A stretch of DNA of 64,000 nt from assembly GCF_001679645.1 (NCBI RefSeq), contig NZ_LRUN01000008.1:1-64000 (forward strand). Reading direction: 5' to 3'. This document shows positions 28,454 to 36,434 of the stretch, piece by piece; positions within the stretch are counted from its first letter, which is position 1, and each line of letters starts with the position of its first letter. A program made the position numbers and the translations under genes. The DNA is from Pseudomonas bananamidigenes. Lineage in GTDB: Bacteria; Pseudomonadota; Gammaproteobacteria; Pseudomonadales; Pseudomonadaceae. The notes beneath the pieces are model-generated. The model had not been told where the DNA came from. It worked only from the letters and a program-made list of their open reading frames with translations, and made no database searches.

Positions 28454-29669
28454 CGCTTCTTACGTGCTGACGGGTGAGGCCTTACTCACCCGCTTCACGG
28501 CACTGGATACATTTCTCACAGCGCATCAGGCGCTGTGGAAACCCCGTCCGTTCACTCATCTGCATTTGCCTTGGGAAACGTCCTGTCCGGAGCTGGCTTC
28601 GTGGCTACGTGGACGCTCGCTGGAGGATGCGGAAAACGCCCACAACAACCCTGCCGGACTCTTGAGTGCGCCGGAGCCGTTTGCTTCACTGGCGGCGTTG
28701 TCGCTTGAACTGAGTGCGGTGGGTGAGTTGCCCGCACATTCACTGGAAGCCGCCGGCCATCGCCTGAATGTCGATGTACCGGGGCGCAAATGGCAGCAGA
28801 TCGAGGCTTTCGCCAGCCGCCTGTCGTTTGCCTCGCAACCGAAGCACTGGCTGGATTGGTGTTCGGGCAAAGGCCATCTGGGGCGACGACTGCTCGGCGC
28901 CGGCCAGCAACTCACTTGTCTGGAATATGACCCGGCGCTGGTCGCCAGCGGGCAGGCGCTGAGTCAGCGTCATCGCCTGCAGGCGCGGCATGTCGAGCAG
29001 GATGTGCTTGCGGCGGACACGGCTTTAGTACTGAACAGCGAACACACGCCCATCGCCTTGCACGCTTGCGGTGACTTGCATGTGCGGCTGATGCAACTGG
29101 CCAGCGCCGCCGGCTGCAAACAATTGGCCATCGCACCCTGTTGCTATAACCGGATCAGTCGCACGGAATATCAGCCGTTGTCCTGCGCCGGTTCGCGATC
29201 AACCCTGCAGCTTGCGCTGGAAGATCTATCGCTGCCGATGAGCGAAACCGTCACCGCCGGTGCCCGCGTCCGACGCCAGCGTGACACTTCAATGGCCCGC
29301 CGGCTGGCTTTCGATCTGTTGCAACGGCAAGTGCGCGGCATCGACGAATACCTGCCGACACCTTCCCTGCCGAGTGCATGGCTGGAAAAACCGTTCGCCG
29401 ACTTCTGCCGCGACCTGGCGGCGCTGAAAGAGTTATCCACAATCGGCGAGCAGGATTGGTCAGCGCTGGAAATCGCCGGTTGGAATAGATTGGCCGAAGT
29501 TCGCAACCTGGAATTGCTGCGCGGATTGTTCCGACGACCACTGGAGCTTTGGCTGAATCTTGATCGGGCACTTTTTCTCACCGAGCAGGGATACGTCGTA
29601 CGCCTCGGCACCTTCTGCGAGGCACCGCTCACACCGCGTAATTTCCTGCTGCTGGCCGAACGCGCTTGA
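28434..29669 (+). CDS. SAM-dependent methyltransferase (PF13679-like)
   Basis: The 411-residue protein has a Rossmann methyltransferase core in its middle: HWLDWCSGKGHLGRRLL (SAM motif I), LTCLEYDPALVASG, IALHACGDLHVRLMQLA and LAIAPCCYNRISRTEYQPLS. That order, with HACGDL and PCCYN, is typical of the methyltransferase domain family also found in METTL25/RRNAD-like proteins. The target is unknown, RNA being likely. The ATG at 28434 lies inside the upstream permease gene and has no clear ribosome-binding site, so translation may be coupled. Conserved co-location with the transporter has no obvious functional reason. Confidence 0.82.
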   Translation: MHARDADASYVLTGEALLTRFTALDTFLTAHQALWKPRPFTHLHLPWETSCPELASWLRGRSLEDAENAHNNPAGLLSAPEPFASLAALSLELSAVGELPAHSLEAAGHRLNVDVPGRKWQQIEAFASRLSFASQPKHWLDWCSGKGHLGRRLLGAGQQLTCLEYDPALVASGQALSQRHRLQARHVEQDVLAADTALVLNSEHTPIALHACGDLHVRLMQLASAAGCKQLAIAPCCYNRISRTEYQPLSCAGSRSTLQLALEDLSLPMSETVTAGARVRRQRDTSMARRLAFDLLQRQVRGIDEYLPTPSLPSAWLEKPFADFCRDLAALKELSTIGEQDWSALEIAGWNRLAEVRNLELLRGLFRRPLELWLNLDRALFLTEQGYVVRLGTFCEAPLTPRNFLLLAERA

Positions 29670-30013
29670 TTCTTTACAGCCTGTGGATAACTCTGTTGAT
29701 GGATTTCTCATGGATCCAATATCCACGGCAGTTTCAAGCCATCAGCTGCGCTGGTCATTTTTTGTTCACATAAATAAAGAACCGGTAAAACAGGGATTTG
29801 CGATTCAAATGAGAACCCGTCCACAAAATCCAGCCTTAGCCGGCCTGCTTACGAGCCCGTTGTGCATAAGCCTCCAAGCAAAAGGACATAACCGCCGAAT
29901 CGCGGACGCAGGGAACGGAAAATTGCACCAGCCTTCCACCCTTGCTATACAGGCTCACACCGTGCCGGCGGGGCACGGAATAACAAAAAGAAACCGATCG
30001 ACAGGGAGCGACC
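29670..30013. other. Intergenic region before FkbM gene
   Basis: About 340 bp without a supported gene. It contains one perfect DnaA-box sequence (TGTGGATAA, 29682-29690); a single box has no clear meaning. An AT-rich stretch at 29757-29785 may be promoter-related. Confidence 0.4.
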
Positions 30014-30829
30014 GTGACGTTCATCTCTTATGCACAGAATTTCGAAGATATCCGCCTGTGGCGCGCCCTCAAGTGCTTTGAGAACGGCTTCTACATCGAC
30101 GTCGGCGCCAACGACCCGACACACGATTCGGTCACCAAGGCGTTCTACGATCACGGCTGGAGCGGCATCAACGTCGAGCCGATGCAGAACTACCACGACG
30201 CCCTGCGCCAGCAACGTCCCCGCGACACGACTCTGCAATGCGTGGCCAGCGACCGTCCGGGCGAAATGACGTTCTATGGCATCCCCGGTACAGGCCTTTC
30301 GACCGCCGACCCGGTCGTCGCTCGGGAACGCAAAGAGCTCGGCATGGACGTAAGAAGCCTAACCGTCAGCGCTCGCACGCTGACCTCGATCTGCGAGGAG
30401 CACGCCGGCGACCGCCCCATCCACTTCTTGAAAATCGACGTTGAAGGTCACGAAGAAACCGTGCTGCGCGGTATGGACTTCAGCCGCTTCCGCCCATGGA
30501 TCATCCTCATCGAAACCCCTTGGCAGCGTGACCACACCTGGGAACACCTGGTGACCGACGCCGGCTACACCAACGTTCTGTTCGACGGCCTCAACAGCTT
30601 CTTCCTCGCCAGCGAGCACATGGATCTCAAAGCCGCATTTGACCTGCCACCGTGCAACCTCGACAACTTCCAGCTGTGCAAAGGTCACAACCTCGCGCAC
30701 CCGGTAGAGTCTGAACTGGAGGCCGCCCTGCAACGCGCCGAAGAAGCCGAAGCCCGACTGCGCGCCATGCAAAACAGCCGAGCCTGGCGAGCTGTGCAAA
30801 AGCTGCGCAACGTCCTGCGCCGAGCCTGA
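30014..30829 (+). CDS. FkbM family methyltransferase
   Basis: The 271-residue protein has the FkbM pattern GFYIDVGANDPTHDSVTKAFYDHGWSGINVEPM (SAM-binding loop), followed by HFLKIDVEGHEETVLRGMDF and WIILIETP. Such enzymes O-methylate sugars or small molecules, often in glycan assembly. Residues about 235-260 form an Ala/Glu-rich helix, likely a coiled coil. The start is GTG at 30014 with AGGGAG 6 bp upstream. It is the last chromosomal protein gene before tRNA-Thr. Confidence 0.88.
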   Translation: MTFISYAQNFEDIRLWRALKCFENGFYIDVGANDPTHDSVTKAFYDHGWSGINVEPMQNYHDALRQQRPRDTTLQCVASDRPGEMTFYGIPGTGLSTADPVVARERKELGMDVRSLTVSARTLTSICEEHAGDRPIHFLKIDVEGHEETVLRGMDFSRFRPWIILIETPWQRDHTWEHLVTDAGYTNVLFDGLNSFFLASEHMDLKAAFDLPPCNLDNFQLCKGHNLAHPVESELEAALQRAEEAEARLRAMQNSRAWRAVQKLRNVLRRA

Positions 30830-30864
30830 TCGACGCCCGCACAAAAATAGTCAGAATTCAGGGG

Positions 30865-30892
30865 TTTACAGAACCAGCCCAGTCGCTATAAT
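30865..30892 (+). promoter_or_regulatory. Promoter of tRNA-Thr
   Basis: TTTACA (30865-30870) and a perfect TATAAT (30887-30892) are 16 bp apart, followed by a GC-rich stretch and the tRNA 12 bp later. Confidence 0.85.
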
Positions 30893-30904
30893 CGTCGCCC
30901 ACAC

Positions 30905-30980
<76 letters not shown>

Positions 30981-30983
30981 TAC

Positions 30984-31021
30984 AAAACAAGGGCTTGCAG
31001 CGATGCAGGCCCTTTGTTTTT
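30984..31021 (+). terminator. Terminator after tRNA-Thr
   Basis: AACAAGGGCTTGCA pairs imperfectly with TGCAGGCCCTTTGTT around the loop GCGA, followed by TTTTT. It terminates the tRNA transcript and lies on the prophage side of the likely crossover, so it may be phage-borne. Confidence 0.8.
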
Positions 31022-31027
31022 GCGCTG

Positions 31028-31050
31028 CACGTAACAAGCCACGTAACAAG
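31028..31050. repeat. Two direct repeats CACGTAACAAG
   Basis: Identical 11-bp copies occur at 31028-31038 and 31040-31050, about 50 bp from the tRNA end. Adjacent short direct repeats at this distance are typical of integrase arm-type binding sites; that role is inferred. Confidence 0.6.
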
Positions 31051-31190
31051 CGTCCTGATCGATTCCCTACGCGGATCTTTCGAGTGCGCGCAGCCAGGCA
31101 TACAGAGGGTCTTCGCCTCACACATTCAGCGAGTCCAGTGCCCGGCCGTTTCTGAAGGTCGCGCCTAAAATGTGTGACCCCGCAAAAAAA

Positions 31191-31473
31191 GAGTAATAAA
31201 AGTGATATGCCTTCCGAAAATTCGCTGCAAGCCACGTCCTGTAAGGCTCTCAGCGGTTTTCTAAAAAGGTGATATTTAAGTGATACAGAAGTAATCGTAT
31301 TACTCTTTTATAAGGTGATATTTCAAAATCACCAAACCCAATGAAGCCGGGGGTTTGGCCGATATATCACTTTTCATATCACTTCATATTACTTTTCCAT
31401 GTGATATCGGAACCCCAGTAAAACCGGGGCGTCCAGCGCGTTTTTCCCGCCGTATTACCTTTATTACTCTTTT
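31191..31473. repeat. Cluster of about 12 short AGTGATAT / AGTAAT repeats in both orientations
   Basis: Direct copies include AGTAAT at 31192, AAGTGATAT at 31200, GGTGATAT at 31268, AAGTGATAC at 31278, AAGTAAT at 31289 and AAGGTGATAT at 31312. Inverted copies include ATTACT near 31299, ATATCACTT at 31364 and 31377, ATATTACTT at 31386, and TATTACC and ATTACTC near 31453-31465. The region is AT-rich and non-coding. It could hold operators, integrase or Xis sites, or iterons. It lies just upstream of the first cargo gene. Confidence 0.7.
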
Positions 31474-31576
31474 TGAACAGCCCTCCCCATTCCTGAGAGC
31501 AAATCTCATCTACAGACGTACTCCTGTGCGCCGTTTAGACTCGCGTCTTGCTATCTCAAAATGCCGGGAATTCCAT

Positions 31577-31981
31577 ATGAATCGCCTCACCAAAGAGCCA
31601 GCCCTACCAAAGATCGATGTAGTGAAGGAAGGCCGTTACTGGCGGCTTGACTGGGATTATCAGGAAGCACCCGAAAGCAAGGTGTTACTCACCAAAAGAG
31701 AGTTTCTAGACGGGTACGTTTGCGGCCTGCTTGACTCAGTAGGAGTTTCAGCAGGTGGAATCTGCCGCCCCTCAGCTCGCGCAGGGACAGTCAAGAAATT
31801 GAGCGAAGAAACGGCTCAGCACCTGAGCAAGTTACTCACAGACTTGCTGCACTCGCACGTCAAAGCAGAACACCGTCGCCTGCTGAATGCAGCGGAAGTC
31901 GAGTACATGATGAGCGGGGGCAAAATGGAAGGCGGTACAGATCAAAAAATCGGTATGACCCGCGAACGACAAACGTCCTAA
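31577..31981 (+). CDS. Hypothetical prophage cargo protein
   Basis: The 134-residue protein is hydrophilic, with an N-terminal beta-type segment (KEGRYWRLDWDYQ), a central LTKREFLDGYVCGLLDSVG and a C-terminal amphipathic helix around ETAQHLSKLLTDLLHSHVKAEHRRLL. I do not recognise a family. The ATG at 31577 has a GGGAA site; the longer frame from 31355 runs through the repeat cluster and is unlikely. Its promoter should lie in or near the repeat cluster, so it may be controlled by whatever binds there. Confidence 0.6.
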   Translation: MNRLTKEPALPKIDVVKEGRYWRLDWDYQEAPESKVLLTKREFLDGYVCGLLDSVGVSAGGICRPSARAGTVKKLSEETAQHLSKLLTDLLHSHVKAEHRRLLNAAEVEYMMSGGKMEGGTDQKIGMTRERQTS

Positions 31982-32028
31982 ACTGTCCTTTCGAAACAGT
32001 GAAATTCTGACGATTAAGGAAGCGCCTG

Positions 32029-32451
32029 GTGAATGTGAATTGGGAGGGTTTGCTGCCGATCGAGGGGCTGGTCATCGTTGTTGAAGATGACCCTACCCTT
32101 CGCGGGCTTATGGCAGACATCTTGGCCGATATCGCCACCAACGTTATAGAGTTTGGGACAGCGGACGACGCGCTGACCTACCTACTCGAGCACCGAGGGG
32201 AATGCTCCCTCGCAATAGTTGATCACGGGTTGCCTGGGCAAATTCAAGGCGCGGAGTTTATCGAGCTAGCCAAGACCCGTTGGCCCGCGATCGCCACAAT
32301 CCTGACGTCGGGATATTTGATCGAACCAGCAACCGTGCCATTGGGGACTATTTATCTTCACAAGCCATGGTCGATGGACGACTTTGTGAACTCCGTAAGT
32401 GCCCTACTGCAGCCTGGTCATGGATCGACATGCACGACCGCGGAATCGTAG
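32029..32451 (+). CDS. Single-domain response regulator (receiver domain)
   Basis: The 140-residue protein is a complete CheY-like receiver without an output domain. The acidic pocket is in VIVVEDDPTL (residues about 18-20), the phosphoacceptor Asp in LAIVDHGLPG (about residue 62), the Thr in ATILTSGY and the Lys in YLHKPWSMDDF. It would be phosphorylated by a host histidine kinase, as none is adjacent. The start is GTG at 32029 with AAGGA upstream. It belongs to the cargo at the left end of the prophage. Confidence 0.85.
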   Translation: MNVNWEGLLPIEGLVIVVEDDPTLRGLMADILADIATNVIEFGTADDALTYLLEHRGECSLAIVDHGLPGQIQGAEFIELAKTRWPAIATILTSGYLIEPATVPLGTIYLHKPWSMDDFVNSVSALLQPGHGSTCTTAES

Positions 32452-32459
32452 GTTCAACC

Positions 32460-32549
32460 GTGAGTAACTATCAGATCGTTGCCCTTGCCATCGCGATGAC
32501 CATCACGTGGGTCGCATTAGTCGCTTGGATTATGTCGTGGTATTGGTAG
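32460..32549 (+). CDS. Possible 29-residue single-pass membrane peptide
   Basis: A GTG at 32460 opens a short frame encoding a nearly continuous hydrophobic helix (YQIVALAIAMTITWVALVAWI) ending in MSWYW. It starts 9 bp after the receiver-domain gene. There is no strong ribosome-binding site. The composition is what a real small membrane peptide would show, but the frame is short enough to be chance. Confidence 0.35.
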   Translation: MSNYQIVALAIAMTITWVALVAWIMSWYW

Positions 32550-33212
32550 CTGAAAGGTTGTGAAAAACCCGACTTGGTCTTAAACCCTTAGCGCCCTTGG
32601 ACTGACGCCTGATTCTCACCGTCGAACACTGAGTTCGCACACCCTTCAAATTCAATGCGTAAAGAATTTGAAAATTGCTCAAGCGGCTATTTTTCTGACC
32701 GTCCCCCTTACAGTCCGGGGTCTTCAGGATCGCCTACCCATCCCGCTCACCTCGCCAGGGTTTGCAACTCAGCTTCATTTTTTTTCAAAAGTTTGCATCG
32801 CGTGCAAACAACACCCGCCCCCACAGCCCCCAGCCGGCTTGTCCTGCAGGCTCGTTTGCACCGCTTCAGGTTTTGCACAAAAAAATGACGCAAGGCCCGT
32901 CGGCGGGAGGGGGATAAGTGCTTTTTCCCGAAGCTTTTTAGGTAGACGCGATCTTTTGCCTTCCTGAGAACAGTTGGAAGGATTAAACAATCGGCGTGCC
33001 TCTTTCACATATGCCATTCCGCTCAAGTCCCTACAGAATCGTGCAAAAGCGTGTTGATTCGTGTTGTGTCGACTGGTCGGGTTGAGCCAGAATGCCCCAC
33101 ACGAGCGATGGACCGCCTTTGGTATCCAGTAAGGTTAAAAGCCTTCAACCAGTGCCGGACGCGTCGCGTAACTCAAGTGAGCGTTGAGCTTCAAATAGGC
33201 AGGAGAGACTGG
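32550..33212. other. Non-coding stretch upstream of the cargo trio
   Basis: About 660 bp without a supported gene. Short frames here have no ribosome-binding sites and low-complexity translations. The stretch includes T-rich and C-rich tracts near 32776-32835 and presumably contains the promoter of the three-gene cassette, but I cannot identify boxes. Confidence 0.4.
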
Positions 33213-34244
33213 GTGCTGAGCGATGCAGATAGCAGGCTTTCGGTTGTCATTTTTGAACTGATCAAAAAGGCAACAAACCAGCAAGTCGTCAAAGAGTTCC
33301 TTAAGGGAAAGGGCGTTGCCACGTCTGGAAACTGGGACGAGCTGTACGAAAAACGCATTTTGCCAGCCCTCAGACAGAATATTTTCACTATTACTGATCT
33401 TAGGGCGCTCTTGCAGACGGTCGAGGAGTATGGCCGTCAGCACACATTTTTATACCAATGTGCACCTGAACGCGCGCAAGGGTTGATCAACCCAGCAAGG
33501 GTACGGGCAATTGCGCGCGAAGAAAATCTGGAAGCTCTTCTGGATACTCCGCTCGATATCGACTTTCCGGATAACCCAACAATAGTTGATATCCGAATTT
33601 TTCAACCCGACCCAAATTTAATCCCGGTTAGTCTAACTATTAAAATCATCGAAAAACGCATCACTAAAGTTTTCGACTCCGAAGTAATAGACCACGCGGC
33701 CGGGATAATTACAAAAAAATACAACTTCACTGAAAAACGTGCAGTTAATATTGCAACATTGAACCATGAAGGGCTTTTAGAGCTTCGCATCGCTTCACAA
33801 GACAACTCAACCAAGTACACAAACTTGGTAAGAGACATGTTGATGAGAATACGCAAATTCATCCCTATCGATGGATTTGGAACAACTTCTCTAGGTGCAG
33901 CGAAGGATAAAATACTAAAAGATAGAGTTGCCCTAGCCCAAGAGTTTCGTTACAGCAACTCCACAGCTGTAAATGATTTAGGCGCGGTGCTGCAGATTTC
34001 GTCTTCCTCTCAAGACGATAACCTTTCGTCTGATAACGGCTCGATGGCAGCTATTGATAGCTTTTTAGCCGGTGATGGTCATGTGACGGGAGCGAACGTT
34101 TACGCTAAAATACCAGGTACGGACCCGCAGCGTGAGATTCACTTGTTGTTGGGTGGTGATATCAACGAGTTCGCAGTCCCAGGTGCATGCTCCGCAGGAG
34201 ACTATTCTTATGTACGCGGAAAAGTTATCTCCCTTAATACGTAG
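33213..34244 (+). CDS. Cargo trio gene 1: unknown protein with SAP-like N-terminal motif
   Basis: The 343-residue protein has no family I can name. Residues about 21-45 (VVKEFLKGKGVATSGNWDEL) resemble the SAP helix-extension-helix DNA-binding motif. Next is LRALLQTVEEYGRQHTFLYQC, then a large mixed alpha/beta region and a serine-rich stretch near 265-280. The GTG at 33213 is chosen because AGGAG lies 7 bp upstream; frames from 33051 or 33177 lack one. The gene is more AT-rich than its surroundings, overlaps the next gene by 35 bp, and is the first of three overlapping genes. A DNA-binding or sensing role is inference from the motif. Confidence 0.65.
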   Translation: MLSDADSRLSVVIFELIKKATNQQVVKEFLKGKGVATSGNWDELYEKRILPALRQNIFTITDLRALLQTVEEYGRQHTFLYQCAPERAQGLINPARVRAIAREENLEALLDTPLDIDFPDNPTIVDIRIFQPDPNLIPVSLTIKIIEKRITKVFDSEVIDHAAGIITKKYNFTEKRAVNIATLNHEGLLELRIASQDNSTKYTNLVRDMLMRIRKFIPIDGFGTTSLGAAKDKILKDRVALAQEFRYSNSTAVNDLGAVLQISSSSQDDNLSSDNGSMAAIDSFLAGDGHVTGANVYAKIPGTDPQREIHLLLGGDINEFAVPGACSAGDYSYVRGKVISLNT

Positions 34245-34593
34245 TTTTCCGCAGGATGCGGAAGCTCTACGTAGGATGGAGAAATTCTTGTGCGACTTCG
34301 AAGATCGGAGAGCTGAAGACTTGCCGAGAATGCGACTTAATCCGTCACGCATGTTCGATATATTACAGGCTGGAAGTACCTCTCGGTTATCGAGGATAAT
34401 TACCATCCTAATAGAAGGAAAAGTCTTCCGTCGTCAGGTCTTGGTGCGGTTCCCCTCGGGATCAGGCTTAACGTTCGCTTCCTATTCAGAGCTTCCCCCT
34501 GTTGTTCGAGACCCTGTGCAAGACATCGAAGTTCAGGTTACAGAAGAAAATGTCGAACCATCTTATATTTTGGTGACCAATGAGGCCGGCTGA
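34210..34593 (+). CDS. Cargo trio gene 2: small unknown protein
   Basis: The 127-residue soluble protein begins with a charged helical part (FPQDAEALRRMEKFLCDFEDRRAEDLPRM), followed by a beta-rich half (SRIITILIEGKVFRRQVLVRFPSGSG). I recognise no family. The ATG at 34210 has GCAGGAG 6 bp upstream within gene 1. It overlaps gene 1 by 35 bp and gene 3 by 14 bp. The tight overlaps imply the three proteins are made together and probably act together. Confidence 0.65.
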   Translation: MYAEKLSPLIRSFPQDAEALRRMEKFLCDFEDRRAEDLPRMRLNPSRMFDILQAGSTSRLSRIITILIEGKVFRRQVLVRFPSGSGLTFASYSELPPVVRDPVQDIEVQVTEENVEPSYILVTNEAG

Positions 34594-35458
34594 AGTATTT
34601 GAGCGGTTTAATTCGACTTGGAACGACACTCTGCCTCACGCGAGACTCAGGCAAATACAATTAATGAAGGAACAACTTCCAAAGGAGCATTGGGAGTTGG
34701 TAGATAGCATGTTGGATGCAAAGCTATCAGGAATACAAGATAACCCTCAAGCCACTGTCGTATTCCTTATTCACGGAATACAGACGGATGGTGCTTGGCA
34801 TAATCTCGTTGAAAAAGAACTAAGCTCATTACCACACACCAACGTTGAAGGGCTCGGCTACAATTTCGTTTCCGGACTTCAATTAGCATCCCCGGTTCGC
34901 AGCACACCCATACAGAAAATAGCCCAATCTATTCGCGAAGCAAAGTCTTTAGAGCCTAATGCCCAGTTCATGGTTATTGCGCACAGCTTCGGCAGCTATA
35001 TACTAAGCCGCATCTTAGCCACGCAAACCGATATCAGCTTTAAAAGAATAATACTTTGCGGCTGCATTGTTCCTACCTCTTATCCTTGGGGCCTATATAC
35101 TAAAGAGATGGAAAAGCGCTCTATAATCAACGACGTAGGAACTCGTGACTTCTATCCAGTTCTTGCCACTTTCTCCAGCTTTGGCTATGGAAGCTCTGGC
35201 AGAAAAGGATTTCAAGTACCACTTGTAAAAGACAGATACTTTGATTATGGGCATAGCGATTTTTTTGAGCCACAAAACAATCATGTCGCACAATACTGGA
35301 AACCCTTTATTGCTAATGGCGATATTGTAGAATCGGCTTGGGATCAGAAAAAACCGAAACTAACAAATACTATAAACATGCTGACTCATCCATGGATTGG
35401 ACGTTCAATTTTTTATGCCGCGATAGTTGGCGCGCTACTTGCCTATTACCTGTGGTAA
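34580..35458 (+). CDS. Cargo trio gene 3: alpha/beta hydrolase with C-terminal membrane anchor
   Basis: The 292-residue protein has an alpha/beta-hydrolase core. It shows the oxyanion strand TVVFLIHGIQTDGAWHNLV (residues about 58-76), the nucleophile elbow IAHSFGSY (Ser at about 136) and a late His in DYGHSDFF. Residues about 275-292 (SIFYAAIVGALLAYYLW) form one C-terminal membrane helix ending at the stop. This suggests a tail-anchored lipase or esterase at the inner membrane. Such an enzyme could be a lipid-attacking effector, but no activity is shown. It is AT-rich, translationally coupled to gene 2, and ends 4 bp from the convergent tail operon. Confidence 0.75.
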   Translation: MRPAEVFERFNSTWNDTLPHARLRQIQLMKEQLPKEHWELVDSMLDAKLSGIQDNPQATVVFLIHGIQTDGAWHNLVEKELSSLPHTNVEGLGYNFVSGLQLASPVRSTPIQKIAQSIREAKSLEPNAQFMVIAHSFGSYILSRILATQTDISFKRIILCGCIVPTSYPWGLYTKEMEKRSIINDVGTRDFYPVLATFSSFGYGSSGRKGFQVPLVKDRYFDYGHSDFFEPQNNHVAQYWKPFIANGDIVESAWDQKKPKLTNTINMLTHPWIGRSIFYAAIVGALLAYYLW

Positions 35459-35462
35459 GTCC

Positions 35463-36434
35463 TTATAGAGTTAGGGATTTTATTAAAGAAGAAAGGGTGG
35501 CCACCTTCACAGCATCCGCGGCGAATATCGCTGCTGTGGTCGGTGGTGGGCTGGCACCATGGACATGACTGGCGACTTCGCTGGCCAACTGTTCAAGCAA
35601 ATCAAGGGTGTCACCCAAAACCTTCAACACGTTGACGGTTTCCGACCCCAACCAAGTTTTGGGAGCCTGCAGACGCTGATTCACTCCGGCCAAGCTTTTG
35701 CGTAACCCTTGGATGTTTTCCTGCATATCCCCACCCACAGTAGCGTTGAGCTTTTGCCCTACAACCAAATTCAGATCCCGCCCGGTCGCCTGGTGCAGAT
35801 CGTCCACCGCCGCCAGGCTCGCGGAACCACCTGACAGCAGCTTGAGCGCGCCCAGCGCCTCGATCGTCTTCACACCGCCCACAGACTCGGTTGAGTGGTC
35901 ATCGACCGCCCGCGTGTGGCTCTGGAACTGCTCGCGGTTGTCCAGGGCTTCAACCTCACGCTCGATCGCGTGATCCCGGATCTTGCCATCGGTTTGGCGT
36001 AGCCAGTTGCCGTCCGCGTCGACACGCTGCTGCGCTGTGCCACTGTGCTGCCACACCTGGTCGCCTTTCGGCACCTTCGGCATGCTCAGACCGTGGGGCA
36101 AGATCGACTGAATGTAGGGCTTGTTCGGCAGGCCGTAGGCAAAACACACCACGACGCGGGTGCCTTCCTCCGGAAAGGCGTAAATGCCCATGTCCTCGCC
36201 ACCGGTGGGCAGTGGCAGCGGGACGCCGGTCAGCGGCGGCATTGCCGGATCTGGCTCGTCGTCGGCGCCCAGGACTTCAATGTCGACCGCGTAGCGCGGG
36301 CGGAAGTCGTCGCAGATCCCGGCATCCGCCGGGGCGTCGGCCACGGCAGTGACCCGCGCGAAGCGCGGCAGGTGATAGCCGCCGGTGAGTTCGGGAAATT
36401 GGCGCTCTACTGCGCGGCGGATTGCGTCTTCCAT
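35463..36434 (-). CDS. Phage baseplate spike protein (gpV-like)
   Basis: The 323-residue protein has an N-terminal OB-fold type region (PRYAVDIEVLGADDEPDP, EEGTRVVVCFAYGLPNKPYIQSILP) and a C-terminal beta-helix-like region with DLNLVVGQKLNATVGGDMQENIQ. The layout matches the tail-spike or baseplate V proteins that puncture the outer membrane. A long C-terminal helix and Ala/Pro-rich end follow. It is the last gene of the minus-strand tail operon and overlaps the hub gene by 28 bp. Confidence 0.8.
   Translation of the reverse strand: MEDAIRRAVERQFPELTGGYHLPRFARVTAVADAPADAGICDDFRPRYAVDIEVLGADDEPDPAMPPLTGVPLPLPTGGEDMGIYAFPEEGTRVVVCFAYGLPNKPYIQSILPHGLSMPKVPKGDQVWQHSGTAQQRVDADGNWLRQTDGKIRDHAIEREVEALDNREQFQSHTRAVDDHSTESVGGVKTIEALGALKLLSGGSASLAAVDDLHQATGRDLNLVVGQKLNATVGGDMQENIQGLRKSLAGVNQRLQAPKTWLGSETVNVLKVLGDTLDLLEQLASEVASHVHGASPPPTTAAIFAADAVKVATLSSLIKSLTL

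Noticed and set aside
29682..29690. DnaA box TGTGGATAA as an origin
   Set aside because: A single box, with no AT-rich unwinding element or box cluster, does not support an origin.
31191..31473. CRISPR array
   Set aside because: The repeats are 7-9 bp, irregularly spaced and in both orientations, with no uniform spacers and no cas genes.
33051..33212. Longer N-terminus for cargo trio gene 1
   Set aside because: The extension has no ribosome-binding site and translates to Arg/Cys-rich sequence typical of non-coding DNA, whereas GTG 33213 has AGGAG 7 bp upstream.
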